Shown: positions 1 through 10,500 of the stretch, piece after piece
How positions within the stretch are numbered: the stretch's first letter is position 1
How the letters are laid out: every line of letters begins with the position of its first letter
NCBI GenBank assembly: GCA_951217055.1
Contig: OX578280.1
Span: 6,510,001-6,574,000, forward strand
Origin: Gerris lacustris
Taxonomy: Eukaryota > Arthropoda > Insecta > Hemiptera > Gerridae
DNA: 64,000 nt
Reading direction: 5' to 3'
Program-made: the position numbers and the translations under genes
The notes under the pieces: model-generated
Told to the model about the DNA's origin: nothing
What the model saw: only the letters and a program-made list of their open reading frames with translations
Database searches by the model: none

Positions 1-839
1 ACCTTCGGTAAGCTCAGAAGCGAAAAAGTTCTTTTATAGGAAGAAAGTTATAAAAGGATAAAAAATAAAAAAGAGAAAAAAGTGTTGAAAAAACAAGTCT
101 TTTATAAAGGGATAGCTTTTAATGTAGAGCATTAACGGAATAAAAACCTTATAATAAAACCTTAAGCAAGAACCATTAGCAAGAATTCTTGCCTGAGTAC
201 TGAGTTCCAGAAGTGCATAGCTCCAAAGTCAGTAGTAACAAAAACAGCCGGGATATGAAGGCAAGCTATAAACATCTTCTAGCTGTATTATCCAAGACTT
301 TATTATTTCCTTTTCACTTCCTTTATATTGTTTATATCTGCAATCTTTAAGGCTTTATTTTATTTCTTAAGAAATCCGCGGGTGTTTTTATTATTTTTTC
401 GATTAAAACTCGACTATAATGTGCCACTTTCTTAAGCTTTAATATCATAAGATGTGGTAGCACTCGTATAAGTTATATTATACTACGCCTGGATACATAG
501 ACGCGCGTGCGCAACTTCACTGCTGATATATCCGACAGATTATATAAATATGTTTCAGTGGCGGATTAAAGGGGGGGGGGGCGGGGGTGGCGACTGCCCC
601 TCTTGATAATACATTTTTCCAACGACTACCAAATTTCATATCAGAAATGCATAAAAGCGCTGTTGTGAGAGGTAATATTTTCAAAATTTTCCGAGGGAGG
701 ACCCCCGGCCCCGCAATATATCCTCACCCGAGCGAGAGCGAGGGTAGTAAAACCACACGAGCAATGCAAAATGCCGTTTTCGCACAAATTGCGTACCGTA
801 TTTTATCTACGATTGTTAGATTTAAATAATAAATACAGA

Positions 840-983
840 AAAAATAAACTTGCTGTATGTAAGTTCGTATCTCTTCTCATGATAAATATGGCATTAATCT
901 TGAGTTATATTTTTTGCCGAATTAATTATTTCTGGAGGAGTATTATTCTCTACATTTTTGTCTGAGCCACTTGATTCATTCAT
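840..983 (-). pseudogene. transposon protein N-terminus remnant, family B copy 1
   Basis: Reading the minus strand from ATG at 983 gives a start close to that of the 17113 copy: MNESSGSDKNVENNTPPEII here against MSESSDFDENVENNTPPEII there. This copy then loses frame near a TTAATG, and an RYELTYSKF-like stretch follows. Two copies sharing peptide-level similarity but carrying different lesions suggest a once-coding ancestor. The RYELTYSKF region resembles the start of tyrosine-recombinase (Crypton-like) transposon proteins. That assignment is tentative. Confidence 0.35.
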
Positions 984-1081
984 TGTTTTTCACTAAAAAC
1001 TCGATATAAACAGTTACTTTAATAAAATAATAGCAAATTAGTTTTGTTAAATGTAAACAAACTCGCTAATCGTGCGTAAAG

Positions 1082-1137
1082 CTGAAGAATTCCTCTTCTT
1101 TACCGCGCTAGCGTGGTAAAGAAGAGGAATTCTTCAG
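1082..1137. repeat. perfect 23-bp-arm hairpin in family B
   Basis: Arms 1082-1104 and 1115-1137 are exact reverse complements (CTGAAGAATTCCTCTTC at the outer side), around the 10-nt loop GCGCTAGCGT. A near-identical hairpin sits at 16961-17016. The third family B copy at 37.59 kb reads straight through with a single AGAATT where this copy has two, at 1086-1091 and 1136-1141. Confidence 0.85.
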
Positions 1138-1426
1138 AATTATGAGACGCGCATGCGCAATGAATACAAGTACGTAAACAATCACTTTCTACGCATCTAA
1201 AAAGAGATGAAGTTTATATTTCGTATCAATCGTAGATAAAAAAAATTACGAGTGTTTGCTTTGATTCGATGGTCTTATCTATATAACTTATCTAAATTAA
1301 TTTACTTAATTTAACTATTTTTTTCTAAATATAAAATTAGGTCCGTTGTCATGGGCTTAACGGCTCGTAGATATATAAAACGAAAATATTAAAAATCCCC
1401 CTTTAGCTTCCGAGCTTACCGAAGGT

Positions 1427-2500
1427 AACAAACTGTGACACATTTTCGTTCTCAAGAACAAAATTTCTTTTAGGTATTTTAGACAAAGGGAATGATTAGG
1501 TGCACAACTTTTATTGTGTTACAATAACTATACTTTTAAGTTTGCATTATATTTTTTTTTTTTTTAAATGTACTTGTGTTCATGTTCATACTTGTTTTCC
1601 AACAAACTACACCATATACTTAATCAAGCCAAAAATGACCCTTTTGCCTTTTGTGACTAAGTATTAAAATCAAATTTTACCTCAGAAATGCATTTAAGCG
1701 CTGTTTTGAGAGGTCATATTTTCAAATTGAATTGCAAAGCATTGTTAGTGCCCATTAAAATAATTTGATTTATTTTAATTTTAATTATAATTTATTCTAA
1801 AAGAAATTCTAATTTTAAAGCTAAAGTTAGTTTGGCTTAAAATTAAAGGTTTTCTGTTATAGAAAGCCATCAAGTACAGTTAGCGGGATGGCACACTGCA
1901 GCCTAATTTTAGTTTCAGAATCCAGTTTTAAAACAAAATATTTTCGAATAAAAGATGAATCCTTCCGTATAATTTCACATTTTAAAAAGACAAAATGTAA
2001 AGCCATTAAAAGCTAACCGAGGAGAATAAAGATATTTCAGTTAGTCGGTTGGAAAAAGAACACTTCTAAAGCATAAGCTATTAAAACAAATCTGGCTGTG
2101 AAATACAATAACTAATAAAAAGTTATGCTGTGACAATTTTATCGAAGAAAACGCTTAACATTTAATTAAATTTAAAACATAAATTTAAATGAATTTAAAA
2201 AATAAAACTCAAAATAAAAAGAAATAAACGACTGTGTATTATTATATTAATTTCTTTCAACTCCTTACATTAAAGAATGTTGTATAATAGTTACTTTTTC
2301 AATACTTATCATTTTATGGAAATAGACAGTTGACTGTAAGATTATAAGTATATGAAAAACAAAAAAAAAGTTGAGATATTATACAACTACAAGTAGAGAG
2401 ACCATATTGCACTCATGGGACTATTCAAATTGCTAATACTAGAGGCAATAATAAATACAGTGGTGCAATTTCATCGAGGAAAATGAATTCCCACATCCAG
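1427..2500. other. AT-rich DNA, no gene seen
   Basis: I see no credible coding, only poly-T tracts and scattered short similarity. One example is the AGAAATGCATTTAAGCGCTGTT-like stretch near 1686, which also occurs near 645. No splice-bounded open frame is apparent. Confidence 0.5.
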
Positions 2501-2507
2501 AGGTCAT

Positions 2508-2700
2508 TCCGGTAGACGGAAAAAATGCCCACGGAAAAAAAGCCCAGGAAAAAATGCCCACCGAAAAAAAGCTCAGGAAAAAATGCCAACGGAAAAAAAG
2601 CCAAGGAAAAAATGCCCACGGAAAAAAAGCCCAGGAAAAAATGCCCACGGAAAAAATACCCACGAAAAAAATTCCCACGGAAGAAATGTCCAAAATAATT
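2508..2700. repeat. minisatellite, 17-18 bp A-rich unit
   Basis: About ten imperfect repeats of GGAAAAAATGCCCAC / GGAAAAAAAGCCCA run back to back. The phenylalanine-rich open frames on the minus strand are products of this repetition and are not genes. Confidence 0.9.
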
Positions 2701-3476
2701 AAACTTTAATGTTTAATGGTAGTTTTTAAATATGTATAATTAGTTTATTGTTAACGCTAACAAATTTTAACCTATTTTTAAGTGGAATAGTCATTAGGGG
2801 TGTTGTATTTTTGCAGTTATATTACTATAAAAGTAACGGTACCCTGGGCCACTGGACTTAAGATCTTCTTTAAGGTCTATAGGGTATATAATAAAGTAAT
2901 CAACCTTGCTATTCTATATGCTTCAAATAGCAATGTTGATTACTATAAATATTATATAACCTATAGACTATAGACCTTATATACACATTCTCGCCGTTTC
3001 GCCGAGGGGTTGAATGAAGACGAGACAACCCCCACCGAGATCCCTTTGACTCGGGTCTGCAATACCGACTCCGAGGGGAGGCGAGGCGAGAGGACCCAAG
3101 GCAAGGCGAGCACATCCTCCACACTCTCGTGTTCGCCGACCCTCGTGTAGTCTCGCCGAGAGTGTGGAGCCGGCTTTAGACTGAGACGATACGTGACTGT
3201 GGCAGATTTAAATGCTGTACTTCGGTCTTACTGACTCAGTCATTATGATACGGACTCTTAGCATGGGTTTCTGCCAATGACCGCCAAAAAACCGGCAATA
3301 ACTCAACAAAAAGCAATACTAAGAACAATACTAAACAAGCCTAGAACACAATACTCACAGCCACTTTTTAAACAGATAAGAATAATAAACATTATCCTAT
3401 TATATGAACACATTTGCCTGGCAAGACAGCACAGTGCACAGTAGTAAACATGAGCTAGAGAGAGAAGAACATACAC
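2701..3476. other. intergenic, short GC-rich patch
   Basis: The stretch is mostly AT-rich, with a GC-rich patch at about 2990-3190 containing GAGGCGAGGCGAGAGG and similar repeats. The short minus-strand frame across it has no family resemblance I recognise. Confidence 0.4.
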
Positions 3477-4673
3477 CAGTGGCGTAACTATGGGCCCCCA
3501 CCGGCAGGGGGCCCCCAAATCAACGACGACGACGGGGACCCCAGTTCTAAACGCAAGTGATTTTTTTTTTTTTTGAAGTGAAACTTCTTTGGCGGCGGTA
3601 GAGTGAATTTTTTCATATAGGGACCATCGTGTAACGAAGTTTGCGATTCGAGACTCGTCCAAGATTCCAACATTTTTACAGATTAATTGTAATGAAATTT
3701 GTGTGACGGAAGTAATGAAACGGAATTTGTGTTTCGAGACTAATCCTGGTGAAAGATTTATCAGTAAAAAATCTTTCACTCAGGCGAGATGCGATCCACT
3801 GACTTCCGGATCATGAAGCAAACATGCTATCCATTGACCCAATTACATTGCCACTTTGAAGGTACACAAAATTGGTATAATATAAGCGTAATATTTAATA
3901 TTAGATGGATTATATGTAATTAGACTATTTATTATAATTAGATTATTTTTTGGGTTCATGGCAACGGGCTTAATTGTATACTTACAAGAAAAAAGTAATA
4001 ACTAATTAAATTAATTTAAATAAGTTATATCTATTTAAAGACCGCAAATCAAAACTAATATTTATTTTTATTGGAATAAATGTGGTTGCCTTATCGTAGT
4101 TTTTGTTGGAATAAATGTGGTTGCCTTACCGTAGCAATAACAAATCATTTCGAGGTGCGTCGGCGTCAGTTCTTAACCGGGGGGCCGCAGCCCCCAAGGG
4201 GCCTTGAAAGGTATTTAGGGTACTACATATCTGTATATTATATTTGAAGATTTTAAGGGGGCCGTGGTTACCAAAAGGTTAAGAACCACTAGTATAAATG
4301 ACAAATGACAATATATACACAGATATAATCATTGCTTTAATTATTTTTTCATATAGTGACATCGTGTAACGAAGTTTTATTTTATATTGGAATAAATGTG
4401 GTTGCCTTAGCGTAGCAATATTTTTTTTCAATTAAATTTCCCATAACCATTTCTTAATCCGAAAATAATAAATTCGTCAAAAAATGAAAGAGAGCAATGC
4501 ATTCTAGAACTTAAGTTTCACTTCTAATGCGTGAGAGCCTCACACATATTTTTTTTTTTTTTTGCTCAATTCAAGCTTTTTGGGGGCCCCTCGCTAAACA
4601 TATCAATTTTGTTTAGCGAGGGGCCTCAAAAAGTTCTTGCGGGGGGGCCCCCAATGCCCTAGCTACGCCACTG
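3477..4673. mobile_element. non-autonomous hAT-like element
   Basis: The ends are CAGTGGCGTAACTATGGGCC on the left and GCCCTAGCTACGCCACTG on the right, inverted repeats of the CAGTGGCGTA type. Flanks GAACATACAC and GAACACACAC differ at one base and look like an aged target duplication of about 8-10 bp, as expected for hAT. The interior contains GGGGGCCCC blocks and segments shared with repeats at 11.75-11.85 and 19.49-19.58 kb. There is no transposase; the open frame on the minus strand is within repeat sequence. Confidence 0.65.
3782..3855 (-). repeat. tRNA-like SINE head, fragment
   Basis: On the minus strand an A-box-like TGGATAGCATG is followed about 30 nt later by a B-box-like GTGGATCGCATC. 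A similar arrangement, also next to a TGAAAGATTTTT tract, occurs at 19.6-19.75 kb. It lies just outside the right part of the 3477-4673 left arm and may be part of that composite. It does not fold as a full tRNA by eye. Confidence 0.35.
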
Positions 4674-6120
4674 GAACACACACAGCAGACAAAAAACTAG
4701 ACAATAAGGGTTTCGTGATCTACGAAACCCTAGAATCAAATAAAATAAAAACACACTTTGAAAATATAAATAACTTGCTTTGTCATTAGAAATACATAAT
4801 AATGAAAGTTTCAGTTTTCTATGTAGTTAAAAGTGGGTTGAAAATATGTAATTTATTACACAAAACCTGTTAAAACGCAAAATAAAAAAAATAAAAATCA
4901 AATAAAGATAAATCAAATCGTGTTTAAGAAGAAAACCATTTGGACTCAATTAAATCTAAATAAAAACTCAATATAAAATAACATTATACTCCGTTACAAA
5001 GAAAAACTTTCTTTGTACAAACATACAACGAACCAAAAAGTAAAGATTATTTTATACAATCAAGGAATTATAAATAGACAATAAACATATTATGAATTTA
5101 AGTAAATGATAATATCATCTAAAAATAATAAATAATATGAGAAGCAAAAACACTCTATGTAATGTATAAATCTACAATAGAAGGAAGTTAGAACGATAAT
5201 GCTCAAATAAATATTTGTTAAACTAGATGAAACAGTAAATAATCATTTTGTGTAAATATATGCCGAGTAAATAACAACTATTTTTGTGTTTTTATCGTTA
5301 TATTTTTCAGCAATTCATGCAGTATTGCACTTTTATTTATTTTCTTCTTCATCACATTAAAATCTGATTTAGGTATTTCTTTTACTATATAATACTCATA
5401 TTATTATAATAATATAATATACGATAGATATATTTCTTGCTAAGAAAATTGAAAGGCTAAAGATAAAGAATACAATCTACCCCATATCTTGGTTTTCGTC
5501 GATTTTAAAGTGCTTTTTCAAATCAGTCAATAAATCAATAATACTCTCTCGACAAAAAAATAAGCGGCGAAAGCTTATTTATAATTTTTAGAATTGGTGA
5601 ATATCTACTGTGAAATAACCGCCTGTAAACATTTATTTACCTTTTTAAGTTATTTATAATGCACTTTAGACTAAGAAGTTATTGCAAATTTTGTGTTCAT
5701 CATAGCTTGATTTAAGCTGTTTGTTTTTCAAAGTACAAGACAGTTTTTTAAAGTAACATATTTGTATTATTTTTATGATCGACTATATTATTAAAGAATA
5801 CTAAAAACAAAACTTAGATCTTTGCTAACCTTTAAATAGTTTCTTTTCATCCTCGAGGAATAGATCCAAACTACGCATTGCAACTTGAAAGTATAGCATT
5901 TAGCACTATCACTATTTACTTTAACACTGTTTCAAAATACACTGAAAGATATTTCGATAAAATTCCCTTGATTTTTTTTTTCTTTTTTCTCTAAAAGACA
6001 ACACTGATATGCGAAAAAATAACTTTACTAGTAAACAAGTTTATAATTTAGATTTAAAAGAGTATAAATGATCAGTGTTGACGAGGTAAGCATACGTATG
6101 TTGTAACCTGCTCTCTCTTA
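4674..6120. other. AT-rich upstream DNA, nothing recognisable
   Basis: There is no supported exon or repeat with clear ends. This is the spacer upstream of the eIF4E gene. Confidence 0.5.
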
Positions 6121-6370
6121 AGTCAAGATAAATGACATAAGATCGTTTCTGAATTCTGATTGGTCTATTGTTGCCCATGTGCTCAAGACTTGTCACTTCC
6201 ATAGAAATCGCCCGTTTGTTTACATTAATTTTTCCGTCATTCCGAGTTATTCCGTGGTTCGTTTACGCTCGATTTAGTTTATTTTTTAACTCGTGTATCT
6301 TTTTTTTTTTTCATTTTCACTAGTTTTTTGTGTCTAAACTACCGTAGATTATAATTAAAAATAAGAAGCC

Positions 6371-6952
6371 ATGGAACTGTTTTACAAGTGGGAAATGAAA
6401 CACCCTTTGCAGCACGGATGGACACTGTGGTATTTGGACGGTAACAAGACCAAGCCGTGGGAAGAATGCTTGATGGAGGTAGGTAGCTTTTCCACTATAG
6501 AAGACTTTTGGAGTCTGTTCAATCATATAAAACCTGTATCTATGGTCAAGTGCGGATGTGATTACTCTCTTTTTAAGAAAGGTATCAGGCCCATGTGGGA
6601 GGACAAAGCCAATAGGAACGGAGGAAGGTGGCTTATCAACTTGGACAAGAAACTCCCACCCCAGAAACTAGACGAATACTGGTTGGACATTGCCATGTGT
6701 ATGATCGGAGAACGGTTCGACGGACTCAACGACTTGATCTACGGAGCTACAGTCAACCTACGAGCTAACGGCAACAGGATCGGTCTCTGGCTGCGTGACT
6801 CGAGCAACGAGAACAGTCAGGTTATACAGATAGGCCTGAAAATCAAAGAACTTCTAGGTTTCGGGCCGGCCCAAGTCATCAAGTTTCAGACTCACCGAGA
6901 CGTACAGAACAAAAATGGATCAAGCCAAGCTAAAAATACTTACTACATTTAA
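6371..6952 (+). CDS. eIF4E: eIF4E-type mRNA cap-binding protein, intronless
   Basis: The 193-residue intact frame matches class I eIF4E throughout. eIF4E binds the 7-methylguanosine cap and recruits eIF4G in cytoplasmic translation. Visible features include HPLQ at 11-14 and Trp at 17, 20, 30, 47, 76, 87, 104 and 140. The cap sandwich corresponds to W30 and W76 followed by E77. R131 and R136 are the basic pocket, and W47 is in the eIF4G/4E-BP surface EDFW. The start is set by GCCATGG with an in-frame TAA two codons upstream. The N-terminus before HPL is only 10 residues, against about 36 in human eIF4E. The end reads KNGSSQ, with Asn where the human regulatory Ser209 lies. There is no intron, unlike the usual parental gene, so a retrocopy or paralogue is inferred. 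The coding region is clearly GC-richer than its surroundings, and no lesion is seen. Confidence 0.93.
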   Translation: MELFYKWEMKHPLQHGWTLWYLDGNKTKPWEECLMEVGSFSTIEDFWSLFNHIKPVSMVKCGCDYSLFKKGIRPMWEDKANRNGGRWLINLDKKLPPQKLDEYWLDIAMCMIGERFDGLNDLIYGATVNLRANGNRIGLWLRDSSNENSQVIQIGLKIKELLGFGPAQVIKFQTHRDVQNKNGSSQAKNTYYI

Positions 6953-6957
6953 CAAAA

Positions 6958-7279
6958 AATAAACAAAACTCAAAACAATCAAATACTTTATATTCTTTCG
7001 ATAAAACAGATTTATTAACAAGAAATAAATGGGTGGAAGTTCAATACCAACATTTTACCGGAGGCCGATAAACCAAAACTAACAATAAAAGAAGGCTTTT
7101 ATATCATCTGGTTAGCAATATTTCAAACTAAGACAAATTAATCAAGTATTTGAGCAATATATAATACTTTTTTTTCTCTCACAAGCAATCGACTGTTGTA
7201 GACGCATTTTCTTGGAGAATGATTCCTTTGTACGTGTATTACTATATTAACAAATTGTTAAACATATTTGTTAAATAAA
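6958..7279 (+). promoter_or_regulatory. eIF4E 3' UTR with polyadenylation signals
   Basis: AATAAA hexamers occur at 6958-6963, 7024-7029 and 7274-7279. The last is followed by a GT/T-rich stretch near 7290-7310, which suits a cleavage site. I infer that the transcript ends near 7300. Confidence 0.5.
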
Positions 7280-7415
7280 TGTTTGGTGAAACGTATCACT
7301 TGTTTATTTGTCCATTTTTATTCTTAATTAAATGTTTATCTTGTAATTTTAATTTTTTATTTATTATATAATCAAATAAAGGAAGGGAAAGAAAAGGAGA
7401 GTTCCACTTAAGAAC

Positions 7416-7424
7416 ATGACGAAG
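7416..7424 (+). CDS. possible 3-codon first exon (ATG ACG AAG)
   Basis: AACATGACGAAG is followed directly by a consensus donor GTAAGT at 7425-7430. A first coding exon of Met-Thr-Lys ending exactly here is what ribosomal protein L37 genes commonly show. I found no downstream L37 exon in the window and no clear pyrimidine-tract promoter, so this is only a lead. Chance occurrence is quite possible. Confidence 0.12.
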
Positions 7425-7620
7425 GTAAGTTTGTTAATAATATTTATAATATTTTTTATTACTTCATGTTTAAACTTAATGTTAAGATTGTAACTTTTAA
7501 CATCCCTTAAGATGATCCCAAGACAAGACTAGAAACATATTTGAGAGTTAATATCTTCTGAGATCATAGTAGCATTATTTTGTCATTAAAAGTCATAAAA
7601 AACAATTCAATTTCTTAAAA

Positions 7621-8552
7621 CTAGTCATCGCGTGGCTCTATCATTGAAGCGAGCTTATAGTAATAAATATGTATTGAATATTGAGAAAATAGATAATCAT
7701 GAATCATGATGAGTTGATAGATATAGGGTATGATAGTAGTATAGCGGCTAGTAGTAAGGCAACCACCTTGCATTCTTACTATTCCTCTATCTAACCACAC
7801 ATCTCTTTTAACTATATATTATAAAATTTTACATGCCTGTTTCAATTGTACTTAAGGCTCTACCGCCCTTTGAGGTTAGGAAAAACAGTAAAATTAAAAT
7901 TATACTGGTTCTAAGGAATATATAAAAAATCTAATCATAGGCTTCATTCCTAATTTTAATTCTGCACAATTTGAGCCCTATTTCAACTTCCTATGATAAA
8001 TAATACAGGCGCCATTTCAATACAACGAGTTTTATCGTTGTATTGAGATGGTATTGAGCGGTAGAGCCTTAAGACGATGGACGAGTAAATGAAGTTTTAT
8101 TAAAATCGTTACGTAAGATATCGGTAAAAACGTTGTTTTCTCTATTTTAAACATTTAGGTCCGCTTTAATTGTTTTAACGATCTTTATTAATTCATAGCG
8201 GTGTCGCTGTTGGTTTTACTACAAAATTTTATTTAAATAGCTTCCGTTACCTTTGGTAAGCTCGGAATCAAAAAAGTTCGTATTATCGAATAGATACAGT
8301 TAGAATTTTTTCCCGTCCTAAAATTCTAATTTTAATTTTGAAGCTCACGCAGTCAATTTTGAACGCTTAGGCAGACAACGTTGTCCAACGAACTCGTCCT
8401 GAGCATAAGTAAAATGAATATGTGTTTCTGATTTCATCAAAATCGGTCAACTTTTACTCAAGTTATCGTCGTATGTTTCAGACACACAAGCACACACTCA
8501 GACACGGAGCATATTTCGTTAAATGTAGGAAGCTCGCTACGCTCGCTTCAAT
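7621..8552. mobile_element. family C repeat, copy 1
   Basis: It starts CTAGTCATCGCGTGG, continues through TCATTGAAGCGAGC, and ends CGCTACGCTCGCTTCAAT. Internal landmarks shared with other copies are ATAATCATGAATCATGATG, the block around TAGGTCCGCTTTAAT, and TACTCAAGTTATCGTCG before an ACACAC tract. This copy also contains GTTACCTTTGGTAAGCTCGG near 8247, a motif that elsewhere terminates family A. No coding capacity is seen. Confidence 0.75.
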
Positions 8553-9012
8553 AACGACTAACTCAGTTTAGTTTGTGGTTACAATAAGTCATGATTGAGT
8601 TCTAGGTCTTCCGGTAGCGACCGCATCTAAAGAGCTTTTAGATTCCAACATTTTACCTCCTTTACTGGAGCCATCTTACGGGGTATAGTTGTTGGTGTGA
8701 TGACAGTCCAGCCACTTTGTTACTTTCATCAGAGTAACATAAACATCTAGCGAAGTAGGCGAACCGTCAGAATGTCAGAACCTAAACCGAACTTAGATGC
8801 GGTCCTCATCGGAACATCTAACTACAATTTCAATACAATCTAGTTATCTAAAGCTATAGTTTCTTCAAGTTAAACTATGTTCTACATCCCTGAAGATATT
8901 TCAAGTATTATAAGTATGAAAAGCCAAACATTAATAACCTTAGAAAAATGTTTAAAAAATGTATACTACTTACTGATCTGATGTAAAATATAAGGAAGTG
9001 TTAATTTTATAA
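8553..9012. other. spacer, no feature seen
   Basis: The spacer between two family C copies contains no supported gene. Confidence 0.4.
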
Positions 9013-9902
9013 CTAGGCATCGCGTGGCTCTATCATTGAAGCGAGCGTATAGTAATAAATATGTATTGAATATTGAAAAAATAGATAATCATGAATCATG
9101 ATGAGTTGATAGATATAGGGTATGATAGTAGTACAGCGGCTAGTAGTAAGGGAACCACCCCGCATTCTTACTATTCCTCTAACCTAGGGTTGGGACTTCG
9201 ATTCCGATATATCAAAAATATCGATATATGGGACCAAAAAATATCGATATTGATCTTTCGATATATCGGCAACATCGATATTTTTTTAAAAATGTCGAAA
9301 ATCGGAAGGCGGTGACCTTTTTTTCACTTTTCTATTGTTCAGAAGGGGAAGAATTGGCCGGGCGAACTTTTTGTTTTTTTAAAAAAACTCCGATATATCG
9401 AGGTTCTCGATATATCGGAAATATCGATATTGTCTTTCGATATTTTCACTAATATCGATGTTGAACCACTCGATGTCGATATATCGAAAATATCGATATT
9501 TTCTTTCGATATCCCAACCCTACTCTAACCACACTTCTTTAAACGTTTAGGTCCGCTTTAATAGTTTTAACGATCTTTATTAATTCATACCGGTGTGGCT
9601 GTTAGGTTTACTACAAAATGTTAAGTTCGTCTCATCGAATAAATAAAGTTAGAATTTTTTCCCTTCCTAAAATTCCAATTTTAATTTTAAAGCGCACGTT
9701 TACGCGAGCGTTGCGTGCGAACGCTTGGGCAGACAACGTTGTCCAACGAACACGTCCTAAGCATTGGTAAAATGAACATGTGTACCAAATTTCATCAAAA
9801 TCGGTCAACTTTTACTCAAGTTATCGTCGTACGTTTCAGACACACAGAAAGACACGGAGCATATTTCGTTAAATGTAGGAAGCTAGCTACGCTCGCTTCA
9901 AT
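9013..9902. mobile_element. family C repeat, copy 2, interrupted
   Basis: It has the same ends and body as copy 1 and is split by a 338-bp hAT-type MITE at 9185-9522. The apparent peptides from this region are translation of the repeat body. Confidence 0.75.
9185..9522. mobile_element. hAT-type MITE with 8-bp target duplication
   Basis: The ends are TAGGGTTGGGA and CCCAACCCTA, flanked by identical CTCTAACC at 9177-9184 and 9523-9530. The interior is rich in ATATCGATAT units forming alternating palindromes. The copy of family C at 23.67 kb has CTCTAACC once, giving the empty site. A shorter relative is at 49397-49525. Confidence 0.88.
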
Positions 9903-10500
9903 TACTTTTGCAATGCTTGTATTTTTTTTACATTTTTAAAGTTTTTACTGCCTATTTCCACGCTGAGTGACGTTTTTGTGTGAAAGCTGTTATTGTAAGC
10001 TATACATTTCGATCTTCGACGTCACACAGCGTAAAAAAACACCATACATAACATGAACATTACAAAAGTGTTAAAATATGTTTAAGAACGATAATATTAG
10101 ATAAACATTTTAGTAAAATGCTAATACTACAACCTAATCCACTGAAGGGACCAGCCTTATATACATAATTTATGAATAATATAAGCAGGGGCTCCAATAA
10201 GGGTTGGGGACACCCAAAAAGGGTTTCAAGGCAAAAAGTAGGAAGGACACCTAACATTTGAAAAGTAGAAGTGGGTACTACAACTAGTTTGAGAAGGGTC
10301 ACACAAAACAACCCAGGTGATAAAACGGAATTAGTTATCAGACTTTAATGCAACCGCTGCACTCGCTCATTTCTTGTTTTTGTTACTCAGTGAAATAATT
10401 TATTTAGGTGAAGTGACTGTTAGAGATAACAGAATTTAAATAAATAATTATGTGTTGGTCGTTGTCTGAGCTCCTTCATGTACTTCATACTTAGAATCTC
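9903..10500. other. no gene seen
   Basis: The stretch is intergenic or intronic. An 83-residue minus-strand frame at 10060-10311 is leucine-rich but has no recognisable family and no supporting splice sites. Confidence 0.4.

Larger units (their letters stand above)
700..1250 (-). mobile_element. family B repeat, copy 1
   Basis: This segment matches the reverse complement of 16850-17440 over most of its length and matches 37330-37665 directly. Shared landmarks are a CCGAGCGAGAGCGAGGGTAG block, the line ATCTACGATTGTTAGATTT, a GCGCATGCGCAATGAAT block and CACTTTCTACGCATC. It holds a decayed coding segment and a 56-bp hairpin, annotated separately. I infer a non-autonomous DNA transposon family. 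The class is not certain. Confidence 0.6.
1..1426. mobile_element. TIR-bounded repeat region
   Basis: The window opens with ACCTTCGGTAAGCTC and the inverted form GAGCTTACCGAAGGT closes at 1426, giving terminal inverted repeats of about 21 bp with one or two mismatches. The same terminal motif ends the family A repeats near 25.4, 26.05 and 51.99 kb. The interior is a mosaic: poly-G and a hAT-like CAGTGGCGGA near 557, and a family B segment from about 700 to 1250. The left flank is outside the window, so a target duplication cannot be tested. It may be one element or two inverted copies of one terminus around other insertions. Confidence 0.45.

Noticed and set aside
3303..3779. 158-codon minus-strand frame
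   Set aside because: It lies largely in the hAT-like element and its flank, without recognisable domains.
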